64,000 nt of DNA from positions 1,984,001 through 2,048,000 of the forward strand of contig OX638372.1 in the NCBI GenBank assembly GCA_951812925.1, written 5' to 3'. Source of the stretch: Calliopum simillimum (Eukaryota > Arthropoda > Insecta > Diptera > Lauxaniidae). Positions within the stretch are counted from its first letter, which is position 1. Each line of letters begins with the position of its first letter. Both the position numbers and the translations under genes were made by a program. Below are positions 1 through 11,856 of this stretch, piece by piece. Under the pieces are notes generated by a model. That model searched no databases and had not been told where the DNA came from. It worked only from the letters and a program-made list of their open reading frames with translations.

Positions 1-2209
1 AAACCTGGACGGACTTAGAAAATAATAAATGGAAGATTACAATTTACTAAATTGGTGTGAAATAGTTTTAAATGTGGAGTTGTATTTTATGATAAGATAA
101 TTTTTCTAAAAAGAAACGTCGCGAAATCGGTCGTGCTATATATAAAACACCCTTGTCGCTCGTGATTTCGCTTGTAGGGACGTAGTCTAAAAAACACATC
201 GCACGACGGGAAATCGCTTGGGCCATAAACGTAGCCTAAACATCAAATCTTTGAAAAAAAAAAAATAATTTTATTACCTACGATATTAAAAATGCTTGTA
301 ATGATTCGTGCAATATCTCAAATGTCGTCTTGATTCAATATATAAAAATATATTATATGTACATATCTAATTTAAAATCAAACATTAAGTGTTTTTTAAG
401 CAAAAATCCTCTTTGAATAAAACTTTGTAAAACTTGTTGAACTTGTAGAACTTAGTTAAACTTTTTAAAACAAAGTACAAAAGTTTCACAAGGTCTGGTT
501 AAAAATAATATGACCGATTTCCTAATAATTTCTTCCCGTTAAGGACATCAAAATAAACCAAAAACACTTATCAAACTACTTTGGGTTTTTTAATTGTTAA
601 AAAGTGTATTTTTTAACAGAGAATCATTTATAAATTGCATAATTTAAAATTTATTTTACAAATGCAAATTTGACAAATGATACCCCATATACTTTTCCAT
701 GCCGGTCACCATGGAGAGAATCGCGTTACGTGATATTGGGGCAACCCTTAACAAACTCTGACTTTTAATGAAAATTACAGAAATCCAAGTTCTGAAAAAA
801 AAAACTGAAAGTGAATTCCGACGGTATACAACGCCTTGAACTACAAACAGAAGTACCAAGTATTCTTTTAATGATGTAGTAAAACACATGTAAATAGAAG
901 TTACTAGTGCTTTTTCTCTTTTCCAAATTTATTTTTGCTCAATGATGTTATCTGTGTTACTGTTAGAATCCAACAAAAAACATAAATGACACTCGTACAC
1001 AATCAAATAATAATTTACTTCACTTTTTTTTTGCACTAAATCCATACAAGCAATACAAGACTGTATTGACTACAAAGTTTTCTTTACAAATCCTTTTTAT
1101 TTCCGTCTAATATAGCTGGCGAACATTACAGTAATATCGCACCACATTCCCTCGCAATCGCATTAGTTCCGCGCAAGCAATTCCACGCTCCATAAGCGCT
1201 AGTTCAATTACCTGTTACAGCCGTCAGATGGATTTCTACGGCCAACAAGATGCGTGTAAATGCGTTTTGCGTACTTTGACGCCATTCTGATATCGCGTGT
1301 TTGAATATTTAGAGAGCCTCTGCGAAGGCTCTCTACGGAGCTACGCAAAGATACGCGAAATGTGAAATGCTGGAGCACGCATTTGATATAAACATAAATG
1401 AGCTTAGAAATGAACCCCGCAGGATATGGGATACTACTACGTGTGTGTGCATGTGAAATACTTTTGACACACAAACTGAACATTGCCGAAAGCCCTACAC
1501 AGTTTGCACATACGACTGACTGACTGACTGGCTGACTGTTGAGGCGCGCTTGTCCTGGCATAGACGCACACAATACATGGATGTACATACATATTGGGAT
1601 CATTATACAAATGGAATGACATAAGATAAGCGTAAGTGCAAATTGGCTTACAAATCAGGGATTTGCACTGTTGCTACTTGACTTTGTCTTCATTTCTTCA
1701 TAGTTTTTTTTTTTTTTTTTATTATTTGACGGAACCCTTTTATGGAGTTTTTCAGTGGTGATTGCTTCATGTATGTGCATACATACATGTATGATAGCCT
1801 CAATGAAAGTTCGTAATGTTTTATTTAAAGTACCAAGTGCTTTCTTTGCCTTTCAAATGAGCAACTATCGACAGTATTTTTAACCATAACCAAAAATAGG
1901 CAGTGTTCATAAATAAACAAAATGTCCAATACTTATGGGTACAATTCATACATGGTTGAATGGTCTGTCAGACTGAATCTTTGACGTTCGATAAAAGCTG
2001 AAATTCTGGCGTGCAAAGTAATAACCAATATATTACAGTTATTACATTTACGAGAAAGGTATAATAAGTATAATAGCGACTTTTTCTTTTTTGCAGAATC
2101 CAACTTCCTCGATACACTTACTCCAATGCTTTTCGATTTCATTTGTGTAAATGAATTGAAAGGATCCAATAAATTAAAATATATACATACTACTCATTAA
2201 TTGCTTTAC
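1..2209. other. Repeat-poor AT-rich stretch, no gene seen
   Basis: I find no convincing coding region; the open frames are short and rich in poly-F/K runs. There is a perfect 9-bp hairpin at 1311-1334 (AGAGAGCCT, 6-base loop, AGGCTCTCT) and a short ACTG microsatellite near 1514-1540. The stretch ends at the target duplication of the hAT-like foldback. Confidence 0.5.
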
Positions 2210-2217
2210 CTGTTCAT

Positions 2218-4055
2218 TAGAGCGCCCACAAGATATATGAAATGTGCAAAGTTGTGAATTTGTTTGCTCCCCGTCCATTTCCTGAAATTAGAGGTCAAAA
2301 AAATAAGATCTAAATAAAAAATTTGCAATCGGTAGTGGAAAAAACCCAGCCGGTTTTTGATGAAAGGTCGAAAAATTGACTAAAAAAGGCAAGTCGCTTT
2401 GACTGCCCGTTACTTCAAAACTATTCATTTTTTCGTAATGTTTGTTAACTTTTGTAGAAAATAGCTAGGTCAACATTATCTTCTCAGAAAGTTTTGGTCC
2501 AAAAATTAAATTTGTGGCTGTGGCGGTGCGAAAATTTAAATTTTTTAAGAAAATTTTCATGACTTTTTTTCTATGAACTGTTTTTTTGTAATTTTTGAAG
2601 GGCGGAATATTTGTTCTAGAATTCTTATATTGCAGGGGATTAAATGTTTATTAATTTAACACAAAAAAATTATTTAAAAATATTAAGTTTTAAGGTATGG
2701 AGCCGGTCTCAATGTTGGAAAAAAATAAGTATTTAATTTTTTTCTTTTAATCGCTACTTTATGCAAGAAAATGCTAGTTGTTTTTAAATGCATCATTTAG
2801 AACTACTTTTTGCCTTCAAAATAAGCTATGAAATGGGTTTGTGCGACTCTTTTTCAAAAAGTTATGACCATTTTAAAATGACATCATGGAAGTTAAAAAT
2901 CATGTGTGGATTTTCTATAGCAATTGCCATATTGCTATAACTTTTCTAATGCTATTTTAAAATGGTCATAACTTTTTAAAGGGAAATCATACCAGACCAT
3001 TCTGTAACTCATTTTGAAGAAGCAGAACAGAACTAAATGACGCATTTAATAGAAAAGACCAAAACGATTTTGTGCGTGGTCTACAGAACCTCAAAAATCG
3101 TGTGTTTTGAACATTAGTGGTAAGATATCTCACAAACCATAAGTGATATAGCAATTTCGCGTCCAATTTCGAATTTAGCATTAATAACTATATCTAAAAT
3201 GACTATTTTGGTTTTGATTTGTGGTCGTTTTTTTTTAAGTACCGTTTTTCGACCTCATTTTAAAAACCATGCCATGAACCGATTTTGAAAACGTTTTTTT
3301 CTTATTCAGTAAATGCTCGCGTGCAATTTCACATCTTTGTGCAGTTCACGACAACTTGATTGAAATTTTTTTCTGGACTACGTGCACGAAATTCGAAATT
3401 TTCGATTATCTCTGCTGGAACAGCCCAGAAACGCACTAAAACGAAAATAAATGCTATTTTCGTGTTCAACGATTCCAAGTTAATTTAGAAAATATGACTA
3501 CCAAAACGGTTTCTTACCAAATTAAAAATTAAGTAGAAAAAATAAAAAAATAGATTATTTTTCTTAACTTTGAAACGGGCTCCATTTCTTAAAAACTGAT
3601 ATATTTTAATAATTTTTCTTTTAAATTAATTAACATTTAATTCCCTATAACATAAAAATTCCAGAACAAATATTCCGCCCTTCAAAAATTACAAAAAACC
3701 AATTTATAGAAAAAAAGTCATGACAATTTTCTTAAAAAATTTAAATTTTTTTTCCGATACAGCAACAAATTTAATTTTTGGACCAAAACTTTCTAAAAAG
3801 ATAATATTGACCTAGTCATTCTCTACAAAAGTTGGCTTGAAAACATTACGAAAAAATCAATAGTTTTAAAGTAACGGGCAGTCAAAGCGATTTGCCTTTT
3901 TTAAGTCAATTTTTCGACCTTTGATCGAAAACCGGCTGGGTTTTTTCCACTACCGATTCCAAATTTTTTTTTGAGATCTTATTTTTTTGACCTCTAATTT
4001 CAGGAAATGGACGGGGAGCAAGCAAAATCAGAATTTTGCACATATGGGCGCTCTA
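2218..4055. mobile_element. hAT-like foldback element, 1838 bp, 8-bp TSD
   Basis: The ends are inverted: TAGAGCGCCCA at the left, and its reverse complement TGGGCGCTCTA at the right. The arms stay complementary for about 500 bp (roughly 2218-2720 against 3560-4055). The flanks carry an 8-bp direct repeat with one mismatch, CTGTTCAT at 2210-2217 and GTGTTCAT at 4056-4063. An 8-bp duplication and a terminus fitting 5'-YARNG (TAGAG) are hallmarks of the hAT superfamily. No transposase is visible, so it is non-autonomous. The centre is a second palindrome (about 2790-3060) related to cores at 36.6 and 40.9 kb, plus a module near 3122-3180 that recurs in other foldbacks. Confidence 0.8.
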
Positions 4056-4203
4056 GTGTTCATGGCCATCGACTAAGTCGACTTGGCTTATTTGGTTCGC
4101 CATGAAAAACCTCAATTTATATTCTAATGATTTGAAAAAATGTTCTGCAAACGTACGATCGAGATTTTAACAAGCTTAGCAATCTAGAAGTGGTAACCTT
4201 ATT

Positions 4204-4807
4204 CACACTGGGCTTGAACACTCTGTGAATGGGGTTTCATTTGTACTAGTTTAGTGGCCTAAAAAATGGCCTAGAGCATTCATACGTAGAATTCAATAAA
4301 ATATCCGAAAGCTATAATCTTTTTCTTTAAGACCTAAGTTAAATCATGTCAATAGCTTTATTTTTCACCGAAATATCGTAGACTGAAATAACTTTTTAGG
4401 CTAGCATATCTCCAAGAAAAATAAAGACATCGCCATAATTTAAATTAAGTTTTAAAGATAATTAGAACTTTCAGAAATTGTATATAGCTTCAAAATAAAG
4501 CAAAAACGGTATTTTTTGCTTGCATAGACTAGGACATCTCAAAAACCAGCAATTTCAAGACCAAATTCGGATTCAGCATTGCAAAGTACATTTAAAATAA
4601 ATACTTTTATGTTTGTTTGTTGTGTTCCTTTTTAATTTTTTTTTTTATTTTATACGGGATATATATTTTTGCGATATTTCGCGAAAATGAGCAGCTACGA
4701 TATCGGGGTTTGCATTTTTTAGGCCACTTAACTAGTACAAATGAAACCCCATTCACAGATTTTGTCGACACTTTCATCACACCCATCGACTGTTCAAGCC
4801 CAGTGTG
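4204..4807. mobile_element. Foldback element with 5'-CAC ends and 4-bp TSD (TATT)
   Basis: A perfect 17-bp terminal inverted repeat (CACACTGGGCTTGAACA) lies at 4204-4220 and 4791-4807. It is flanked by TATT at 4200-4203 and 4808-4811. The inner arms are also inverted (about 4221-4275 against 4720-4790). Those arms match the element at 62826-63791, so the two belong to one family. CAC termini with 4-bp duplications fit the Chapaev branch of the CMC DNA transposons; that assignment is inference. No transposase is encoded. Confidence 0.82.
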
Positions 4808-4932
4808 TATTGGACGGCCTGAATGTTTGTATTCAGTTATCCAATATTTTTTGGTCAATATTGAATTGTTATTAAATCACTAAAGTTATTCTATTGTGGC
4901 TGTCACTTGTCAAAAGAATCACAACGAAGATA

Positions 4933-5238
4933 AAGGGTGCTTTTTTAAAACCAATAGAAATTGAAATTGTAAAAACTAGCACAACGAATAAAAATTTTAG
5001 TTGTTCAAAAGAAAATACATGGCATTAACATATGAAAATGATTTCGGGCGATGGACGATTATGTGCGCCATAATAATCACGAAGTCGTCTATAAGTTGCG
5101 TGAATCAACTACTGAGTCTGAGCGTGAGTCTATTCATGATGATTTGCCAGAGTATACTAAAAAAAAAATTTCTTCAAAATTTAATTTTATGTGTTATTTT
5201 TACAATTTTAAGTTCTATCGGGCTTAAAAAACACCCTT
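4933..5238. mobile_element. TA-type MITE, AAGGGTG ends
   Basis: The ends AAGGGTG and CACCCTT are inverted and bounded by TA at 4931-4932 and 5239-5240, followed inward by T- or A-runs. The interior (about 5030-5180) is clearly homologous to the MITE at 32275-32631, including a shared stretch starting ATGATTTCGGGCGAT. It is about 306 bp and non-coding. TA duplication fits a Tc1/mariner-type parent, but no parent is present in the window. Confidence 0.65.
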
Positions 5239-5751
5239 TACAAGAAAGAATAAATTTATGAAATATACAGGATCATAAGTAATTTGCTATAGGCGCTTTC
5301 CAGCTAAAATTTCTCGAAATTTGCAAAATGAGCTGTTCTAAATGCTCTGGAGACCTTTCATTATTAGTTTTGCGGAATAATTTTTTTTTTTTTAAATCTG
5401 CTGTGGAAACAGGCAACAATTTGATAAATATTTGAAAAACTATAAAATATCTCATAAAATTCACATGTATTTACTTTCTGGACAATTCTAAGTATTTTAT
5501 CCTTGAACACTTTTTTCGTTAGATGCCTTGTTTTTGAATAAAAAATCGTTTTTCCGGCCGCGTAATTGAAAAACTTTAAAAAATCGATTTTGGGACGCGA
5601 ATATTATCTATACCTACCCCCAAAAAAAATTTGAAATTTTTAAACGCCAAAATTTTTGCAAAAACATAGTCTTTATTTCTAAAGCACCCTCGGGTATCCA
5701 TTTTGTAATGAAAAAAAAAAAAAGTTATGACCAAAAAACATGTTTTTTTAA

Positions 5752-6982
5752 GGTCCATTAAGCTAGCAGAGCGAAAATGGCAGAACTAAAAAAAAAATGC
5801 CATAATTATAGGCTAATTATAGGCTAATTTTGGACCCAAACGCCGAATTTTAGGCTCATCATTTTTTTTAAAAAAATGTTAGCTCTGCTTTAAGCTAGCA
5901 GAGCTATTTCGGGAAAACACATATGGGACGTATATTGAACTAAAGTAAGTGGTCAATAATTATACGCTAATTATAGGCTAGTTAAATGCCCAGTCACCAA
6001 ATAAAAAGCTTTCCATTTAAAAAAAAAAAAGATTCTGCTAGGTTAAGTTTAAGCTAGCAGAGCGATTTCGAAAAATAAAAACATTTTGTACTAAAGAAAG
6101 TATTCAATAATTATAGTCTAATTATAGGCTATATAAATGCGCCATCATTAAAAAAAAAATGGGCCAAATCAATTTTCTTGAAATAAGGAACTTTGAATAA
6201 CAATTCCAGACAAAAAAAAAAAAAAAAAAAAACAACAACAACTTTATAACAACAAAACTACTGCAACAACAACAAATTTACTACTACCACAAAAACAGTA
6301 ATTTTACATAAAAGTAGAGGTAAGTGGGCGGCCTGCGGCCGCAGCTCAGGATTTAAAACTCCCAAAAATCCAAAACCGGCTTCGCGGCGGATCAGTCTAT
6401 AATATATCCAACAAATAGTTTTGATAGTCAAATTGCGCGCGTAATTTTTTATAAAAATTTTTTTTAAATAATAAGTAGCTACTGCGCTTGCACAAGACTG
6501 ATCCGCTGCCGAAGGCCGCCGCGAAGCCGGTTTTGGATTTTTGGGAGTTTTAAATCCTGAGCTGCGGCCGCAGGCCGCCCACTTACCCCTACTTTTATGT
6601 AAAATTACTGTTTTTGTTGAAGTAGTAAATTTGTTGTTGTAGTTTTTGTTGTTGTAAAGTTGTTGTTTTTTTTTTTTTTTTGTCTGGAATTGTTGTTATT
6701 CCAAGTTCCTTATTTCAAGAAAATTGATTTGGTCCATTTTTTTTTTAATGAAAAGCTTTTCTTTTGACGATGGGTCATTTAAATAGCCTATTACTTACTT
6801 ACTTTAGTTCAATATATGTACGTCCCGTATGTGTTTTCTCGAAATAGCTTAAACTTAAGCTAGCAGAGCTAAATTTTTTTTTAAAAAATGATGAGCCTAA
6901 AATTCGGCGTTTAGGCCCAAAATTAGCCTAACATTTTTTTTTTTTCAGCTCTGCCATTTTCGCTCTGCTAGCTTAATGTACC
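5752..6982. mobile_element. 1.2-kb palindromic foldback with GC-rich core
   Basis: Both ends carry TTAAGCTAGCAGAGCG (5758 forward, 6976 reverse), and the symmetry extends six bases further out (GGTNCA). Complementarity runs almost to the centre near 6430, passing AAC/GTT-rich tracts and a GC-rich block with inverted GCGGCCTGCGGCCGC motifs at about 6329 and 6570. The TTAAGCTAGCAGAGC motif recurs internally near 5892, 6051 and 6853. The target duplication is ambiguous: TTAA inside the symmetry, or a T-rich 8-9 bp repeat outside it. No coding sequence is visible. Confidence 0.75.
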
Positions 6983-7438
6983 TTTTTTTTATAGCCAAAA
7001 TGGGCCTTCAGTAGAATTAAAAAGTGCTTTATTGGTTTTTCTCGAAAAAAAAAAAAATTATGCAAATATCGTTTTTAAGAGTCCTTCTAACCTCTGAGTC
7101 GGTTTCGGGATGAATATTAATTTCGACCATTCCTTATATACATACATACATACTTTTATATACATGCTGCGCCTCCTTCTCTGCGTTGCAAACTGAAGGA
7201 CAAAGTGAATACATATATAATATATATAAAAACACGATTTAGGGGACTGTTCTAATAATAATGAAATAAACAAGGTATAAGAGAATCTACAGATTAAAAA
7301 ATGCATTGAAATAAATGGCGATTATGTAGAGAAGTTACAAAAAGGAAAACAAAAACTTTTCTTTTAACCAACTTAGCGAACTTCTGTTAGTCCCCTCCGA
7401 ACATTTGCAATAAGTACATACCTATCACTATTCATATA

Positions 7439-8295
7439 ACAGGTCATTCAATAAGTCCGTAGGATGACACATAGATGGCATTACTAGAATTGTTTCCATA
7501 TTATTTATTTAGTACTAACCTTCAAACGATACGTGTATAAATTTGACAGCAATCGGACTATTGATTCGTGAGTTATAGCATTTAGTGTGAAGAAACTTTT
7601 GTTTGAAAAAAAAAAAACGAAAAAAATGTAACTTCCAGTTTTGATAAAGCATTGCTTTTTGATGAAAAAAAAAAAAAAAACAGTGGAAACCAAACAATGT
7701 CTTGATAAACATTATCCGAACTCTACTCCATCGATACAAATGTATTGCTAAATTTAAACATGGTCGTACCAGCACAAATGATGCAGAGCGCTGTGAACTC
7801 CCAAATTAGGCTGTTATTCCAGAAAACATAAAAAAAATCCACAAATTGGTTATGAACGATTGCAAATTGAAGAAGCTCGAGTTAGCTGACATTGTAAAGA
7901 TATCAAATGGTAGTGTTTTCACCATTTGGGTATGCAAAAGCTCTTTGCAAAGTGACTGCCGCGTGAGCTCACAGTCGACTAAAACAAAAACGAATTGATG
8001 CTTCAGATTAGTGTTAAATCGCTGTTAAGCCACAATAAAATCGAATTCTATCGTCGATATGTGACAATCGATGAAACATGGCTTCACTTTTACACACCAG
8101 AATCCGAAAGACAGTCAGCTGAGGCCTATTTTGACGAAAAAGAGAAATCGTAATATAAAAGTGGTATCGAAAAGTTGGAAAATCGCTATACTCGTTGTAT
8201 CGCCCTCGAAGGCAACTATGTTGAATAATAAAATCGAGTTTTGTCAAAATTTTGTTTTTTTCTTACTTATCCTACGGACTTATTGAATGACCTGT
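7439..8295 (+). mobile_element. Deleted mariner, irritans-type ends
   Basis: The ends ACAGGTCATTCAATAAGTCC and their inverse are bounded by TA at 7437-7438 and 8296-8297. The subterminal TGACACATAGATGGC resembles the irritans subfamily (for example Himar1) as I remember it. The element is 857 bp against about 1.28 kb for a complete member, so roughly a third has been lost. Confidence 0.85.
7630..8240 (+). pseudogene. Mariner transposase remnant, internally deleted
   Basis: Plus-strand reading with several frame changes gives recognisable mariner blocks. There is an N-terminal helix-turn-helix part (ending in the motif FKHGRTSTNDAER near 7746-7784), a linker with stops, and the first catalytic block VTIDETWLHFYTPE at about 8061-8102. 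A C-terminal tail resembling CIALEGNYVE follows near 8180-8225. The second and third catalytic aspartates, normally in HDN and PDL motifs, are absent, so an internal deletion removed most of the catalytic core. It cannot encode an active enzyme. The strand agrees with the element's ends. Confidence 0.8.
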
Positions 8296-8334
8296 TATAT
8301 ATTGTATATGTATGTATGTATTCTCCTTTAACTC

Positions 8335-8403
8335 CTAGGAGGAGCATAGGGCCAATATGAAATCTCTCCATTTGTCACGATCCCTTGCGATGACTTTGAT
8401 CTC
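8335..8403 (-). pseudogene. 3' end fragment of a non-LTR reverse transcriptase
   Basis: The minus strand reads EIKVIARDRDKWRDF followed by ILALCSS and a stop. This is the type of basic, tryptophan-containing C-terminus found at the end of several non-LTR ORF2 proteins. A short 3' tail follows and ends in TATG microsatellite. A similar tail occurs near 47612-47660. Only the last 20 or so codons remain, as expected for a severely 5'-truncated insertion. The clade is uncertain. Confidence 0.5.
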
Positions 8404-10114
8404 TGTTATATATTGAGTTGGGAGTATTTATTTCTTGGCTTGAGCGAGTATTCGACTAACCTTTTAAAGCTCGATAAAATTTTTTGGGTACAATTTCTCA
8501 TTTGATCTCAAGAATTATTATTTAGTGATACGTACGAGTATCTTAAAATAAATATCAGTATATTTTTTTTCCAGCTCAGCATATACGTACATTTACATAC
8601 ATATGAACACGAACAATTTGTGTGATTAATAAAAATGTATTCTTTGTTATGACCTGTCTCAAAATATGCAAGAAAGTCAATGTAAGAGAACAATCAAAAT
8701 AAATATAAGAGAAAATTGGAAATGCCCGAAGAAAAATCACAATAAAAATTCTCAAGAAAATTAAGATTCTCAGCCGTAAGAAAGTTCTGCAAACAAACGC
8801 CAACAACGGAGAAGAGAGTCGTACACGTGTCGTCATATGTACGCGTGTATGACTACGTACGAGAACATTATTCTGTTAACAGATACGAGAACATGTGGCC
8901 GGGAATACTCACCTTTTTTGGGCATTTTTTTGCACATTTTGTGTTATTTCTTTTTGCAAAATTTTAAGGAAAATTAAATGCTCTCAGAACATTATAAAAG
9001 GAATGAAAAACAGATACATAGGGAAAAGTAAGAGTTGAATAAATTAAGGGAAAAAACTCAGAACAAATGGTTTTAAAGTTGATTTTTGGATTTTTAAAAC
9101 TGAAAAGCGAACATTCTAAATCACAATTTATTTCTCAAATTAAATTCCAAGGCCTAAACTCATACAAACATACATACATACACACATACATACATATGTA
9201 CACTTATTTCATTTAACGCCCATTTTTGATTAGACAAAAACTTAAGCACAAAATACATACACGCGCATAACTAAAAGAAACTGGGAATAGGAAACGCCAC
9301 GATATCAAGAAGAAGAGTCCTGGCTGGCAACAGGCAACGGCAAAGCAACAACCACCTGTGAGACTTTGTTTAGATTCGGTTTTCCATGCAAAACAAAAAG
9401 CTCCAAAAATAGCCCACAGCAGCTATTAAGTAGATAAAACAACCAGACAACTGTTGCATTTGCTTGCGAGCTCTCACATGGGACTATCATGAGTGGTGTC
9501 ATAAAACATGGTTGACTACCCTCTTAGAGTGGCGTAGCGTCAACTTTTTGACCACAAGCACTTAATTTTCGTCCTATTTCCCGACGAACATCTATATATT
9601 TACTAGGTACTTATTTTATTTTTTGCTCTAAGTGTAAAGACATTTGAAAGTTTTATCAGGAAAGTTTTCCCCGAGTTTTTGAAAATGAGTTATTTTATAG
9701 ATTTCGATGTGCTCTTTCCGAATTTCAACTTTGCCACCTTTGCAAGTATCTCGGTAACGGTTACTTCTACAGAGAAATATTGTGCGACAATATTGTAGTT
9801 TGTCTCTTAATTTCATAAAAATATGTTGATTTTTAAAACGCGATATCTCATGAACGGTAAGTTGGACGAAAAATTGGGAAAATGCATGAAAAGTTTAAAT
9901 TGAACACATGATTATGAGCACTCATCTCCTAAGCTATAAGTCGTACGAAAACAATTCGTAGGCTTTTTTTATTGGAAATTTTATTAGCTACAATCTTGTC
10001 GAACAATATTTCTCTTTAGATGCAACCGTTAGCGAAATATTTGCAAAAAATAGATTTTAGGCGTCATTTTTCCAATATGGCGGCGCGAGCGGACAAGATT
10101 CGGAAACTTACAAC
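8404..10114. other. No gene seen; simple repeats
   Basis: The stretch is AT-rich with TACATA microsatellite (about 9166-9200). A short imperfect inverted pair includes AGAAATATTGT near 9773 and ACAATATTTCT near 10005. I see no coding signal. Confidence 0.4.
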
Positions 10115-10722
10115 TGAGGAGTTAATTTTTCAAAAGGGCGTAAAACCATGTTAAACAAATTTTAAGTAATGAGAAAAAACTTTTATGGGCTGTTTACAAT
10201 AACATATTTTTTTTAATGTCTCCTGTATTATAGTGAGATGACCAAAGATTCTAATCCCCTTAACATTTTTGTTGTAACATATTTGCAGTAATTGCAAGAA
10301 GGAAAAAAAAAAAACGCTTGGAAATAAGCCCTTTTGTTCTGAAACGCTTGGAAATAAGCCCTTTTGTTTCAAAATGCCTCTTATTTCACCATTTGGAAGT
10401 TTATTTTGATGTCTATAGGCATGATATGTAAGCACCTATATAGCCTGGGGTATATAAAAAATATTAAAAGTTTTTTTTGGTCACTATTCAAAATACATAC
10501 GTCTTTTTGTATCAAACTTTAAAAATTTCTATAAAATTATATGGAAATAAGCCCTTTTATTCTGAAATGCGACTTTTGATCTCGATTTCATCATAGAAAA
10601 ATGCATTTTTAGTGATGAATTTTGGACTAGAGGATGCATTTTAGCATGGTAATGGCGATGGCATCCTTAGGTTTGTTCGAGGTCGGAAGTGGTTTTACGC
10701 CCTTTTGAAAAATCACTCCTCA
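10115..10722. mobile_element. Possible MITE with about 33-bp inverted ends
   Basis: TGAGGAGT followed by a T-rich bridge and CAAAAGGGCGTAAAACCA appears at 10115-10150 and inverted at about 10691-10722. Flanking bases give no clean duplication, so the exact ends and superfamily are open. The interior holds the tandem repeat at 10313-10372 and no coding sequence. Confidence 0.5.
10313..10372. repeat. 30-bp tandem duplication
   Basis: Two 30-bp units start with AACGCTTGGAAATAAGCCC. They differ only near the 3' end of the unit. A diverged third relative (GGAAATAAGCCCTTTTATTC) lies apart near 10542-10561. Confidence 0.75.
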
Positions 10723-11746
10723 ACTCATTTTCAAAAATCCCGCAAAACATTCCAGAGGTTTTTTAGTCTCAAATGATTGTACCAATAGATACTAGATATT
10801 AGGCTAGCCGTTAAATAGTTTTTTTTTTTTTTTTGACGAATTTCAATTACCTATTGTTATCGGCTATAAATGTTGAAAAAAAAAAAAATATTCCTGATTT
10901 TTTTTATAGATTTTTATGTTGAGTCCTTGTTAATTTGTCCGTCTGTATGTTTTTGTCTTACGGCCAAACGGATAAAGCTAGATGCATGAAATATGTTACA
11001 GATAACAACAATCTTACTAAGCTGTCTGAGATTGAAAATGGACAGTGCCTTTTCGGAAGTAGGCACGAACATTAACCGATCGCGACTGTTTTTAATCTCA
11101 ATCAGAAGACGACCCTAAGTATTAAGTTTTTGTGTTAAACTCTATGCATCTCGCCTTATCGGTTTGGTCGTAATAGTAATTTGAAGAAATCTTTATAAAT
11201 TTTGATAAATTATAAATGCCACTTATTAAAGCAACAAAATTTGAAACAGTTACAAGGAATAGTTAGTGCAAGCTTTGGGTACAAATATATATATGTGCCG
11301 AAACATAAGTCACCAATTTCCAAGTTAATACTTATTTGTAGCGTCGGTTATAGTTCATTGCAAATTTGACTGTAAAAAAGTTCGTGTTGATTGAATGTTC
11401 TCAAAAAAAAAATTTTGACAAAAAATATAAAATTTCACTGAAAACTAAAAATATTTTTCACAATTCAAGATGTCTGATTATTTCGCAAATTCTCTGAGTT
11501 GTGGGATCTAGTAAAATTTTTTTGATTAAGTTTTTTCTCAGAAAATATCAGAGTTTATAACATAACATGAAGTATTCCATCTCACGTTTCTATAGTAGCA
11601 GTCCAATGCCTTCATCACTTGGCGAATTATCAATGATACTTATTATAATATTTCAAGTTGTAATAAATTTACTTTAGTTAGTTAGTTAAAATCATATTTT
11701 CTACAGATTCAAAAAGTTAAATTTTAATACTACCAGCTTCCCAAGT
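10723..11746. other. No gene seen
   Basis: AT-rich sequence with long T and A homopolymers near 10820 and 10877. No coding signal or element ends recognised. Confidence 0.4.
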
Positions 11747-11856
11747 GGGGCTGTTCATAAACTTCATGACGCTAGCATCATAAAAAAACAAATCACCAGA
11801 CGTGACGCTTTCGTGAAACCCCCCCCCCCCCCCTCGAGTAGTTTATGAACAGCCCC
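11747..11856. mobile_element. 110-bp PIF/Harbinger-like MITE
   Basis: The ends GGGGCTGTTCATAAACT and AGTTTATGAACAGCCCC are inverted. The ends and the internal GACGCT motifs match the larger element at 13625-15264, so it is a short derivative of the same family. It contains a C homopolymer of about 15 bases. The 3-bp flanks (AGT, TGT) do not match perfectly. Confidence 0.7.
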
